A stretch of 64,000 nucleotides of DNA, taken from Linanthus parryae. Taxonomy: Eukaryota > Streptophyta > Magnoliopsida > Ericales > Polemoniaceae. Below the pieces are notes generated by a model, which was not told the origin of the DNA, did no database searches, and worked only from the letters and a program-made list of their open reading frames with translations. The translations under genes and the position numbers were made by a program. Positions within the stretch are counted from its first letter, which is position 1. The number at the start of each line of letters is the position of its first letter. Below, piece by piece: positions 55,200 to 64,000 of the stretch. The stretch covers positions 115,113,504-115,177,503 of the forward strand of contig JALGPY010000004.1 of assembly GCA_023055425.1 (NCBI GenBank). Reading direction: 5' to 3'.

Positions 55200-56594
55200 C
55201 ACCAACATACATGTGGGGAAAGTGAGGTGTCAATGTATCGAAAAGCCCAGAGGTATGGGATTCATTGGCCGGACATGTCAGCGGCCGCGACCCTGATTCA
55301 AGGGAACTGCGAGAGTTGTGCGCTGATCAAAGACTCCTTAGAAATCGCTCTGGTCGATGATGACATGGATTGGAGGAAGCCGCTCCTCGACTTTCTTACG
55401 CAAGGTGTCGAGCCTGAGTCAAGAAAAGAGGCCGAAAAGCTAAAACGAAAAGCAGCTCGTTACGTGGTGCAAGAAGACATACTCTGGCGAAGGGGCCACG
55501 AGGGTAACCTGCTGCGATGCCTAGACAGCAAAGAAGCACATGAGGTGATGGACCTCTCTCACCAAGTGGAACATCAGGGACGTGCGAAGTTATGCAGGCA
55601 GCTCCTCACAGTCGGATACTTTTGGCCCACCATGGAAGCAGATTGCCGCGCTAAAGTAAGAAGATGCCAGGAGTTTCAATTCAAAGGCAACCTAGTACAT
55701 GCTCCTGCCGTAGATCTACATGCGTTGGGAACACCATGGCCGTTCCATACTTGGGCTTTGGATTTTGTTGGCCCTATCCTACCAGCTTCGCATGGGAACC
55801 AGTTTATTCTCACTGCGACCGAATTGTTCACTAAGTGGGTAGAAGCAATACCACTGAAGACAGCAAATGCGCTCGCTGTAGTTCATTTCATCCAAGAGAA
55901 CATCATATAAAGATTTGGGATTCCTAACACAGTTCTCTCGGATAATGGTACCCCCTTCGTCAATCGCCAGGTAGCTGCGAAGCTGGCAGAGTACAACATA
56001 AGGCAGATATGTTCTACCCCCTACTATCCGAAGGGGAATGGTCAAGCGGAGGCAACCAACAAGACGTTGTTGAGAATCTTGAGCAAGATGGTTGCAGACG
56101 ACCACAAGAAATGGGCTGATTCTTTGAACATAGCTTTGTGGGCGTATCGAACTTCTCCAATGACCCCCACAGGAGTCTCTCCATTCCTTTTATGTTATGG
56201 AGCTGAAGCTGTAGTACCTGCGGAGGTAAAAGTCAACTCTGCAAGGTTGGCCTTCCACGCACTATACGAGAATCATTGTGATCATGATTTAGTTCTGTTA
56301 GAAGAAAAGCGGGAGCAGGCTAAGCGAACTAACAAGCAATACCAGGAGAGGATTGCCCGCGCGTACAACAAAACGGTCCAACGCCGAGATTTCGCAGTTG
56401 GGGACCTGGTTCTGCGCGCATCGGACCACTGCATGCGGAAGGCGGCTCACCCAAAATTCGCAGCCAACTGGGAAAGCCCCTTCGAAGTCAAAGAAGTCTT
56501 CGACAGTGGCTACTGTAATATACAAAGGCTACATGGGACGGCCTCAACCCCAAGCTCAGTCAACATGCGCAGGATTAAGAAGTATTATCCTTAA
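55200..56594 (+). pseudogene. Gypsy copy 2 integrase
   Basis: Zinc-binding region altered (HQVEHQGRAKL, GYFWPTMEADC, then RRCQEF where a second Cys is expected). Catalytic core with D in WALDFVGPI, D in VLSDNGTPF and E in GNGQAEATNK. There is a TAA at 55908-55910 between the first two catalytic residues. C-terminal GPY/F-like part (VGDLVLRASDHCMRKAAHPK, FAANWESPFEV) to the stop at 56594. Confidence 0.88.
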
Positions 56595-56814
56595 CTCCTC
56601 TCATTACATGCGTTAGAGTACAATGCCTACTTTATGCTCTGTATTGTTAAAGATTCATACATCTTCTCTCCCATATGAGGGAATTGCAATCTCACCTCTC
56701 CCATATGAGAGTGTTCTATAATAAAAGGCTTCTTCCAAATGAGAAGAACTTTGTAATTTCAGCTGTCTTTATCTCTTTATTTATTTCTTCATTTCTCAGT
56801 AGCGAAAGTTTATC

Positions 56815-57480
56815 TGCTAAGTCAGCATCACCATGCGAATACAATCTCAACTGATCTACAAGCCTATCCGCCGTGATAGCAGCACCATGCGAATATGATC
56901 TTAACTGATCTACAAGCCTATCCGCCGTGATAGCAGCACCATGCGAATACGATCTCAATTGATCTACAAGCCTATCCGCCGTGATAGCAGCACTATGCGA
57001 ATACGATCTCAATTGATCTACAAGCCTATCTGTCGTGATAGCAGCCCTATGCGAATATGATCTTAAGTGATCTTTAAGCCTATCTGCCATGATAGCAGCC
57101 CTATGCGAATATGATCTTAAGTGATCTTTAAGCCTATCTGCCATGATAGCAGCACTATGAAAATATGATCTTAAGTGATCTTTAAGCCTATCTGCCATGA
57201 TAGAAACACTATGCAAATATGATCTTAAGTGATCTTTAAGCCTATCTGCCATGATAGCAGCACTATGCAAATATGATCTTAAGTGATCTCCAAATCTATC
57301 TGCCATGATAGCAGCATTATGCGAATATGATCTTAAGTGATCTTCAAAACTTATCTGCTGAAATAGCAGCCGTACTTGAGTCTAATCTTAAGTGATTCTC
57401 AAGCCTATCTGCCAAGATAGCCAAGCTATGCAAATGCGATCTCAAACGATCTAAAAACTCATCTGCTAAGATAGCAGTTC
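56815..57480. repeat. 54-bp tandem repeat array in the Tat 3' region
   Basis: About 12 copies of a 54-bp unit (gatctacaagcctatccgcc..gatagcagca..atgcgaatatgatct), for example starting at 56853 and 56907, regular to about 57300 and more diverged to 57480. Two subfamilies (gatctacaagcctatccgccg and gatctttaagcctatctgcca) occupy separate halves. Period 54 is a multiple of three, so the minus strand stays open as 18-residue repeats; I do not treat that as a gene. Confidence 0.92.
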
Positions 57481-58870
57481 TCATGAATGATTTTTAATCT
57501 GTGAATCTATCCATTGGATAGCAAATCATAGCCACAACACAAAGTGCGAATATGACACTGCAAAAGGTGAAGTTTGCCAACACGCATGCGAATGTCGCAA
57601 TTTGTTGTGACAAGAACAGCAAATCATACAAAGCGATTTATTATTATGAGTCAAAATGACTTACAATCTATCTGTATAGATAGCAGCTTACAAGCGAAAA
57701 GCTCAGACCGAGCTAATTACACACCCAACATGGCTTACAATTCATCTAAATAGTGGCTTACAGGCGAAAGTTACACAGAAAGGAAATCCTTACTGTAAAA
57801 GGATCGGCCTACTGGTCCTAACAAAAGCTATGCGACATAGTGGTCTGCGACCAAAGATCTGTCGCAAGTAGGGTCTTGCTATAAAATGAACGTCCTACAA
57901 ACGCCACAAAGGCTATGCGACGCCACCTTCAAGATCTTACGATCTGACAAGGCCTCTGTCTGGTCTTCACCCCAAGAGATGTGCCCGAGGAACCACCTGT
58001 TCCGGCGTATGCGGCGGTGAAGAACAGGCAAGCAGCAACTCCTAGGGAAAGAAGCTCCTTGTCCACGAAGACGAGCACAATGGCTCGCCACCCCGAGTTT
58101 AAGAACGTGGAGGCAAGAAATTCTCCTCCGGGAAAGCTAGAGGAGAAATCCGCCGTTCATTACGAACCAGTAAGAAGGTCAGTACGGCACTGCAGCTCGC
58201 CGGGAGGCGGCCGGAAACACGACGTGCAAACATAATAGACGAAGAAAATTCTTCGAGAAAGCATGATGTATTATGTGCATCTTCTTTATGATGGTTATGA
58301 AGATCAATAAGCCTTGTAAAGAAGATCTTGGAAGCTATTTCTATGGCACAAAGCACAAACTCAATTTTCACAACTCGAGGTTGCCATGAATCAACGAAAG
58401 AGAAGCGTTGAAGCCAGCGTTCGGGACTCATGGCAAGCCACATTATGGGATGAGGAACCCAAGCAGCAAGAGGCAGGGTTTATATAGACCCAGTTGAGAC
58501 CCTTCAGTTGCCTGGCTGAGTCACCAAAGCTTGGAAAAGGGGTAAGAATCAATCACTCACGCCTTGATAAAGCTAACATTCAATTACCCTACTAAAGGCT
58601 ACGACGATTCAGTTGCGTGTCCTAATTAATGACCGAAGGTCATGATACGGATGGACTTCCCAAGGAAAGCGTGCTTATCTGATAAGAAATTTGCGCGAAA
58701 ATCAAGGCATAATATCGCTAGCTGATGTCATAATTGATACGCACAAAGATATTCGAGCAAATCCCGGGAAGGGAAAAACGGGCATTCAAGTTTTGAATAA
58801 AAAAAGGGGGGAGAAACCCTAGCAACATTACAATAATGTTTTAACATTTTGTTCAAAACAAATTTGTTAT
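57481..58870. other. Tat 3' region without a clear gene
   Basis: Short open frames near 57981-58235 (+) and 58099-58443 (-) have no recognisable domain. A minus-strand TATA-like ctatataaacc (58477-58488) lies about 35-45 bp upstream of the ATG at 58443, so a minus-strand transcript is possible but unsupported. Confidence 0.4.
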
Positions 58871-58873
58871 TGT

Positions 58874-60485
58874 TCAAAATAAGCCTTTGACCAGGGAGTC
58901 ATCAGGAGTAAACTGAAGTGACAAATTTGTCACTTGCTCCACTTCTCGCTTCAACTGCTCGTAGTTGGCGCTCATTTTATGGAAGAGCTTCACAGCCTCT
59001 TCAGCTTTCTGCTTTTGCTTCTCCACTTTCTGCTCCTCAGCTGCGAGGTTATGGAAGCCGCGCTTCAAATTCACAGCCGCGCGAATCTGGGTGACCCTGT
59101 TGACAAGGTACCCAAAGCCTAGCTTTCCCTGAACTTTGGCTTGAAGGCCTTGGCACATGCTGAAGAGCAATTGCGCACTCTGAGGAGAGATGGTCGCAGG
59201 TGTAGCCGCAGACAGCTGCCCCAAAATCCAGATGCCTCGGTCAAGAACAACCTCCTGTTGAAAGGCTCTATCTCCAGGGACCTCGCGAATGATCGAGGAT
59301 AAGAGAGACGCATTCGGACCAGCCAGTCCACATCAGCTTGCTTCAACCCTAAACAATGATCATTCGTTGTTAGAACATGAAGCTTGTAAATGAAAAGTGC
59401 AAGATGCGAGCAGGAAAAGTGATAACATACCAGTTCCTTCAAGGATCTCGCGCAAAGAAGGAATGCGCGTTGTTGGGGCAGCTGAAGACTGTTCTCGTTC
59501 CATTGATCTTCTATCAGCTGCAAGCTCTAGCTCTTCATAATTGGCAGGAAGGGTATAGGTCGCACCAGGTGCGATCGCAACTCCTACTTGCGAACTCCAA
59601 AAGCTCCATGCTGGAGGAATCACTGGAGGCTCAATCCTTGCTGGAGGCTCAATCCTTGCTGGAGGCTCAATCCTTGCTGGAGGCATGGCAACAGTAGCAG
59701 CTGATGCTCGATTAGGGACGCCTTCAGGTGCAAAAGGCTCATTCGACTCAGGAGCACTCATTTGAACATTCACATTCGCATGTGATCCAACATCTCCCGT
59801 GATCTGATCACGAATCTCAGCCTCAGCAGCATCTGCTTCCATTTCTTCAGTAGCAGCATGGGTATCTTCCTCCATCAGCACGGTATTAGCCTCGACATCA
59901 TCGGAAACTTCGATGACATCCTCTAAGGGCTCTCCTGCATATTCAGCAGCTGCGACGGACTTCTCGATATGAGAACTTGGCACTGGGACATAAGATGCAG
60001 ACGGTTGACTTCTCTGTTCCAACATGGCTTCACCAGCATTACCTGCGACACAATATAGGACGATGTGAGGTAACCTGTAATAAACAATATTTTATTATTT
60101 TTGATAAACCAAGAGCGAGCACCTCCACGCATAGGTGGGATTACAGCATCTCCGTCATATGCTAAGGACACGATACCATGTCCTATTAATGTGTCTTCGT
60201 TAAGCATATCTTTAAGGTGAGCATGACCTGGGGTGCGAAGAAACCAGTCATGATGATGATCGGGTTACTAAGCCTAGACCACCAGCACTGTTCAAATGAT
60301 TACCTGAAGGTTCACCGCACTTGCTTACTAGCCAGCGGCGAATGTCAGCTTTCGATAAGCCATGCTTTAATGCACCAACAATCACATCTCGGTAAGTTAC
60401 CGCAAGATTAAAAATCTCACCTTCGTTGCCGCCTGCGATCTCCTCAAAGTCTGTCTGAGCCTGCTCCAGGGCAGCCGCATCCTCT
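58874..60485 (-). pseudogene. Spliced antisense gene-like structure in the Tat element (at least four exons)
   Basis: Minus strand, proposed exons 60485-60304, 60227-60123, 60042-59431 and 59348-58874. Introns of 76, 80 and 82 bp each have GT...AG ends and are all in phase 1, and the frame stays open across the first three joins. Product: IFNLAVTYRDVIVGALKHG, then GHAHLKDMLNEDT and IPPMRGG, then an acidic Ala/Glu-rich region with a triple PPARIE repeat, then after a frameshift near 59310 a coiled-coil tail (AEEQKVEKQKQKAEEAVKLF) ending at 58874. The 5' end is cut by the nested LTR at 60486. Antisense ORFs before the 3' LTR are known in Tat elements; a captured host gene is the alternative. 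Function unknown. Confidence 0.6.
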
Positions 60486-62649
60486 TGATGCGCAATTTAG
60501 CGTGCTATTCGCAAGTATACGAATCAAGTAATATAGAGAGTATTTTCGACTCGGATTATCGATCCCACAGGGACTTTGCAGGTTTTTCTAGTAATCAGTT
60601 TTAACGAACAGAGTGTAAAAAGGAGGAATATTTTGAGTGTTTGTAACTACGAACTAAGTACTGAACGTAAATAACTGAAACGTAAATATTTTTGTGGAAG
60701 TTTTCTGAATAATCTTAAGTTTGTAAAACTAGGGTTTGAGATACTAGGTCCCGGGATCCCCTAGGGTTTTTCAGATTTTCGTTCTTTGTTTGACATGAAA
60801 ACACACAGCAGTCTCGTTATCCGTGCCACGTACCAATTGTGCAGTATCTTTTCTTTTCCTACACGTTATCACAATCCTGCAGACTGTCGGATTCCTGTTA
60901 AGCTGCCTAAGTCTGCAGTCTCGTTCTAAGGCTGCTAGGGTTTCTAACCTGTCCTGATGGCCCGGGTCAGTTTCTCTCACAGTTGGTCTCACGTTTTTCA
61001 GGCTAGTCCTAACTCCCCTTCGCTAGTCGGCCCATCGGGGCAAGGTGCTAAATTATGTCTTCTCTTCGTAACCCTAACCGGACGCTTTCACCTACCGGCT
61101 CGGGTCTGTAGCAATTCTGGTTCGCGACTCCGATCATGCATAAGCAGTAAAATTCAAAGACAGAATAACTGATAAAGCTGCTGATATTAAGATAATACGA
61201 TCATGAATTCATAGTCAAAACGTAGAACTAATCTCTGAAAACGAAACCCTAGGTTCACCGAGAACCTAGGTAAAAGTTTAGCTACTAAAATTCATAACGT
61301 AAATAACACAGTTTTTGAATGAGAGAGAAGAAGAGCAAACGGGTGTCTTGAATCTGGATTCACGTTTCCGTGCTCTCCGGGGATGCTCCAACTTCTCCTT
61401 CGGTTGTGCTATGTTGTGTTTTTTGTGTATTGTTGATATTCTCAAAACGAGTCTGGACGAGTCTTTAAATAGTGCTGTTTTTCCCGAAAACGCTTGCGCC
61501 AAAATTTACGAAAACTGCCATCGGTCCACCGACTCGGGAAAAAAAGTCAAACTGGCTGCGTATATACGCAGGGTTGCGTATATACTCAAGGCTGCGTATA
61601 TACTCAAGGCTGCGTATATACTCAACCAGGAGCCAAAAATCCACCCACCTCCACCTTCCCTGCCTGCGTATATACGCAAGGCTGCGTATATACGCAAGCA
61701 GGGGGTGGTGGTGGTGGCCCTGCTTGGTCCTTTGGTGGGCCCGGTTGGGTCTCCTGGGTCCCACTCTTCTGCCTGAAATCTCCAGTTTTCCTTCCTCGGT
61801 GTCTTCCTGCTTTCCCGTGTTCCCGTCTTGCGTTTTGACCCGAAACTTATCAAAATTACGAAAATACCCCTGGGTCAATATCGCTCAAAATTCTGTCCAA
61901 TCTTGGCTCTGGCCATAGGAAAACTGCTGACTGAATTTGGGAGACAAAATCTGAACTTGACTCCGGAAACCCGGGCCCGGTGCCAAAATGACCAAAATAC
62001 CCCTAGGCCAAAACTGTCCCGGAAATCGTCACGACCCTGAATTAGCTGCTCATGACTCCAGGCATCGGGAACCGAGACTCCTACTTGGGCGTGTCCTGTC
62101 TGGGACCCACACTTGACAGGAGTCGGTTTTTCGGCCGGACTCCGTTTCAGCATTATAACCTGTTTTCGGAAAGCCCTTGACGTTTCCGTTCTTTTGCCCC
62201 TGGTTTCACTTCAAAATTCCAAGTCAAGCTCAAGATATTGTCAACCGAGCGCATCCTGGTGATTCTCGGTTTTGGCGTTTTCAGCTTCCTCGGTCGGTTT
62301 TCACTGCTCGTTTTTCCTCCAGTCTTTCCGTTTTCCATTCCGCTCTCCCTTGTACCAGTCTCGGTCAAATCCTGCTCCGAGCGTTTTCTACACGTTTCCC
62401 GAGGCGAACCCGGTTCTGTCTCGGCACGCATCCCGATGCACTTTCCGAACCTGTTCCTGAAAAAGCAGGAAAAAACCCGCGATCATATCCAATAAAAGTA
62501 CGAAACATGCAGAAATTCACGAAGAGCAAATAAACGTCTCGTTCCTAAAACTGAGGCTTTCCGAGGGTGAATTCTGGCTAAAACGCGGCTTTCCAGCACA
62601 CATACACATCTTTTCAGGCTATAAAATAACCCCTATTTGGGCGTTATCA
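60486..62649 (-). repeat. 3' LTR of a nested LTR retrotransposon (about 2.16 kb)
   Basis: On the minus strand it begins TGATAACGC (62649) and ends GCGCATCA (60486). The purine tract agtgtgggggtatt lies directly before it at 62650-62663, so this is the 3' LTR and the element continues rightwards out of the window. The left flank cctct (60481-60485) is the expected target-site copy; its partner is not visible. Probably gypsy-type from its ends and large LTR, but no coding part is in the window. It interrupts the first visible exon of the antisense gene. Confidence 0.8.
61555..61700. repeat. Palindromic 18-bp minisatellite in the LTR
   Basis: Units of gctgcgtatatactcaag or gctgcgtatatacgcaag at about 61555, 61574, 61592 and 61610, and again at 61667 and 61681. 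The core tgcgtatatacgca is a perfect 14-bp palindrome. Confidence 0.9.
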
Positions 62650-62663
62650 AATACCCCCACACT
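62650..62663 (-). other. Polypurine tract of the nested element
   Basis: aatacccccacact on the plus strand, purine-rich on the minus strand and adjacent to the LTR start. It would prime plus-strand DNA synthesis. A similar acccccacactaat occurs at 63439-63452. Confidence 0.7.
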
Positions 62664-64000
62664 AAACTTTGCTCGTCCCGAGCAAACTCTAGCAGTATAC
62701 TACCAATGCATATTATCCCGAATCAATCCAGAGCGGTGTAACTGTACTTATTTAAAAACAGTATTTATAAAAACAGTTTATATATATATATATATTTGGT
62801 GAGACTCGGCAATCTCTTCAACTCAAACTGAACATCATCAAGTTCTCATATTTCCCTAAATTTCAGAAACTGTGGTGATCGGAAGAACTCGCGGCCAGCC
62901 TAGGTTAGCAACAAGCACGAACACCACTTACTTCCGCTTTTGCACGCAAACCGAACGTATCCCTAACACACACCTTCCGTGCTTTTACTCCGGGTGTAAT
63001 GTAAATCTGCCGGCTTTGGGACGGTAGGATAAGTCATTTAGAAGCGATGTCCTAAACGTCACAGCACACTCACAAATACCCCAATCTCACACTCCCTCAC
63101 CGAGATGATAGAAACTGACCCAAATCACCTAAGATTCTACACACTTAATTTCCCCAGTCCCGGTGTAACTGCCGTTCTCGCGGCCACAACTGTGAAACTG
63201 TGATAAAAATTGCCGGCCTGGCGTTTTGAAATAAAATCAATCAAGCACCCTGAATTTTATGCCTTTGATACTTTTTTTCTTCGTTTTTTTTTTTTTTTGC
63301 ATTCTTTTTCTCTGTTTCTTTCCTTTTTTTTTTTTTTTTTTTTTTTGCGGGGCAACACAATAAACACCAATAATATAAACCAGGCCCCAAAAACGTGGGG
63401 TGACAAAAAAATACTGAAATAAAATCTGAAACGACCACCCCCACACTAATTTCGAACCATGTAGTCAATTTGTAAAATAATCGCGCTTTTCCAACCGATC
63501 CTCCTCACTCCAAGGATGTCTAAACCGCACAGCGCGTCCTCCAAATAACCCTGTCAACCCAAGTCTCCCATGTCGTGCAGAAAATTTACGCACTGCGGCT
63601 CTCCTCCTGTGCTCACGGTGTAATGTCGTGAGTCACCGCCACACCGAAGTGTGCTGCCGTCACTATCTCACCCTTACACACCCTCAAATATAAAAATAAA
63701 GCTCATCCACTATCAAATATGACAATTCTGCTCTACCCCAGAAAATCCCCCTCAACTCAACTCCCTCGTGCCATGACGCGTAGGAAAGGTAAAAATACTA
63801 ACAATGATGCGAGTATCAAAAAACGGTCTCCTAGGTCAAACGGTTACCAAGAAAAGGATTAATGGATCAACGGGGCTCACTAGTGGACCTAAGGCGCGAG
63901 ACAGGACGTGAGGTCCCCTATGGCCTATCACTCCACCAAATAATGTGGTGACCGTGATGGCGGGTTGACGACTACCTGGTGACGGTGGTCTGGCAGCTAG
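62664..64000 (-). other. Internal 3' region of the nested LTR element
   Basis: No gene or domain seen on either strand. Contains the phrase ctttgctcgtcccgagcaaac next to the purine tract, an (AT)n tract near 62781-62794 and two T-tracts (63284-63297 and about 63328-63346). Consistent with a long non-coding stretch between pol and the LTR. Confidence 0.5.

Larger units (their letters stand above)
49588..60485 (+). mobile_element. Ty3/gypsy Tat-lineage retrotransposon, copy 2 (3' LTR outside window)
   Basis: Order: LTR, PBS, gag, protease, RT, RNase H, second RNase H, integrase, a long 3' region with a 54-bp tandem array, and an antisense gene-like structure. The second RNase H between pol RNase H and integrase, plus the long tandem-repeat-bearing 3' region, are known features of the Tat (Ogre/Retand/Grande) branch. 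It inserted into the block B DUF1985 fragment and was later split at 60485 by another LTR element. Many stops (50812, 51412, 51838, 52798, 53249, 53628, 54882, 55908) show it is dead. Confidence 0.9.

Noticed and set aside
56716..57306. Minus-strand protein of 18-residue repeats
   Set aside because: The frame is open only because the tandem period (54 bp) is a multiple of three; no domain or upstream gene structure supports it.
49588..60485. Endogenous pararetrovirus instead of a retrotransposon
   Set aside because: Integrase, TG...CA LTRs and a tRNA-type PBS are present and no movement-protein or viral coat motif is seen; this is a Tat gypsy element.
61315..61918. Several overlapping open frames in the nested LTR
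   Set aside because: They pass through the 18-bp minisatellite and have no domain; arithmetic of the repeat explains them.
1..64000. Bacterial-type operons, defence systems or biosynthetic cluster
   Set aside because: All coding content is plant genes or plant transposons; no adjacent enzymes of a common pathway were found.

Overview
This window is plant nuclear DNA, most likely from a eudicot. The evidence is F-box/DUF295 (KIB-type) genes, a P-class pentatricopeptide-repeat gene, a DUF1985 gene, an L1 LINE whose ORF2 ends in an RNase H, Ty1/copia and Ty3/gypsy elements, TRIMs, Helitron-like ends, a Stowaway-like MITE and a SINE. I cannot name the species. Nothing looks bacterial, and I see no rRNA, true tRNA gene or CRISPR array.

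Layout. 1-3530: left-truncated Tat-lineage gypsy element on the minus strand. 3539-5320: two Helitron-like units, then a short-LTR (TRIM-like) element with a second TRIM-type LTR inside it. 5316-14700: block A, an old copy of genes also present in block B. Block A holds a CYP59-like fragment fused to a broken DUF295 gene, DUF295 relics, a copia remnant, a frameshifted DUF295 gene and a DUF1985 gene split by a 425-bp TRIM. 14776-20642: nearly full-length L1 LINE. 21060-21300: two adjacent long hairpins. 22004-23882: PPR gene with one frameshift; its 3' end is copied at 26903-27480. 27484-29498: intact DUF295 F-box gene behind a tandemly duplicated upstream region. 29500-42000: decayed paralogs of it, one inverted and one split head-to-head, plus a SINE, a Helitron-like 3' end and LINE scraps. 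42590-49587: block B, with a CYP59-like pseudogene, an intact 455-aa DUF295 F-box gene with a MITE just upstream, DUF295 fragments, an intact 396-aa DUF295 gene lacking most of its F-box, and a DUF1985 fragment. 49588-60485: a second Tat gypsy element that inserted into that DUF1985 fragment. 60486-64000: LTR and internal end of another LTR retrotransposon nested in the Tat element.

The host content is essentially a DUF295/F-box array (three full-length frames and about ten broken copies) grown by segmental and tandem duplication and broken up by retrotransposons. F-box proteins are substrate adaptors of SCF ubiquitin ligases; the targets of these proteins cannot be read from sequence.

The least expected structures are: a gene-like spliced structure on the antisense strand of the Tat element, with three introns all in phase 1; a 54-bp tandem array in the 3' region of the same element; an in-frame F-box deletion shared by both copies of a duplicated DUF295 gene; and a TRIM with perfect target-site duplications inside a DUF1985 reading frame. 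I found no convincing new defence or metabolic system.
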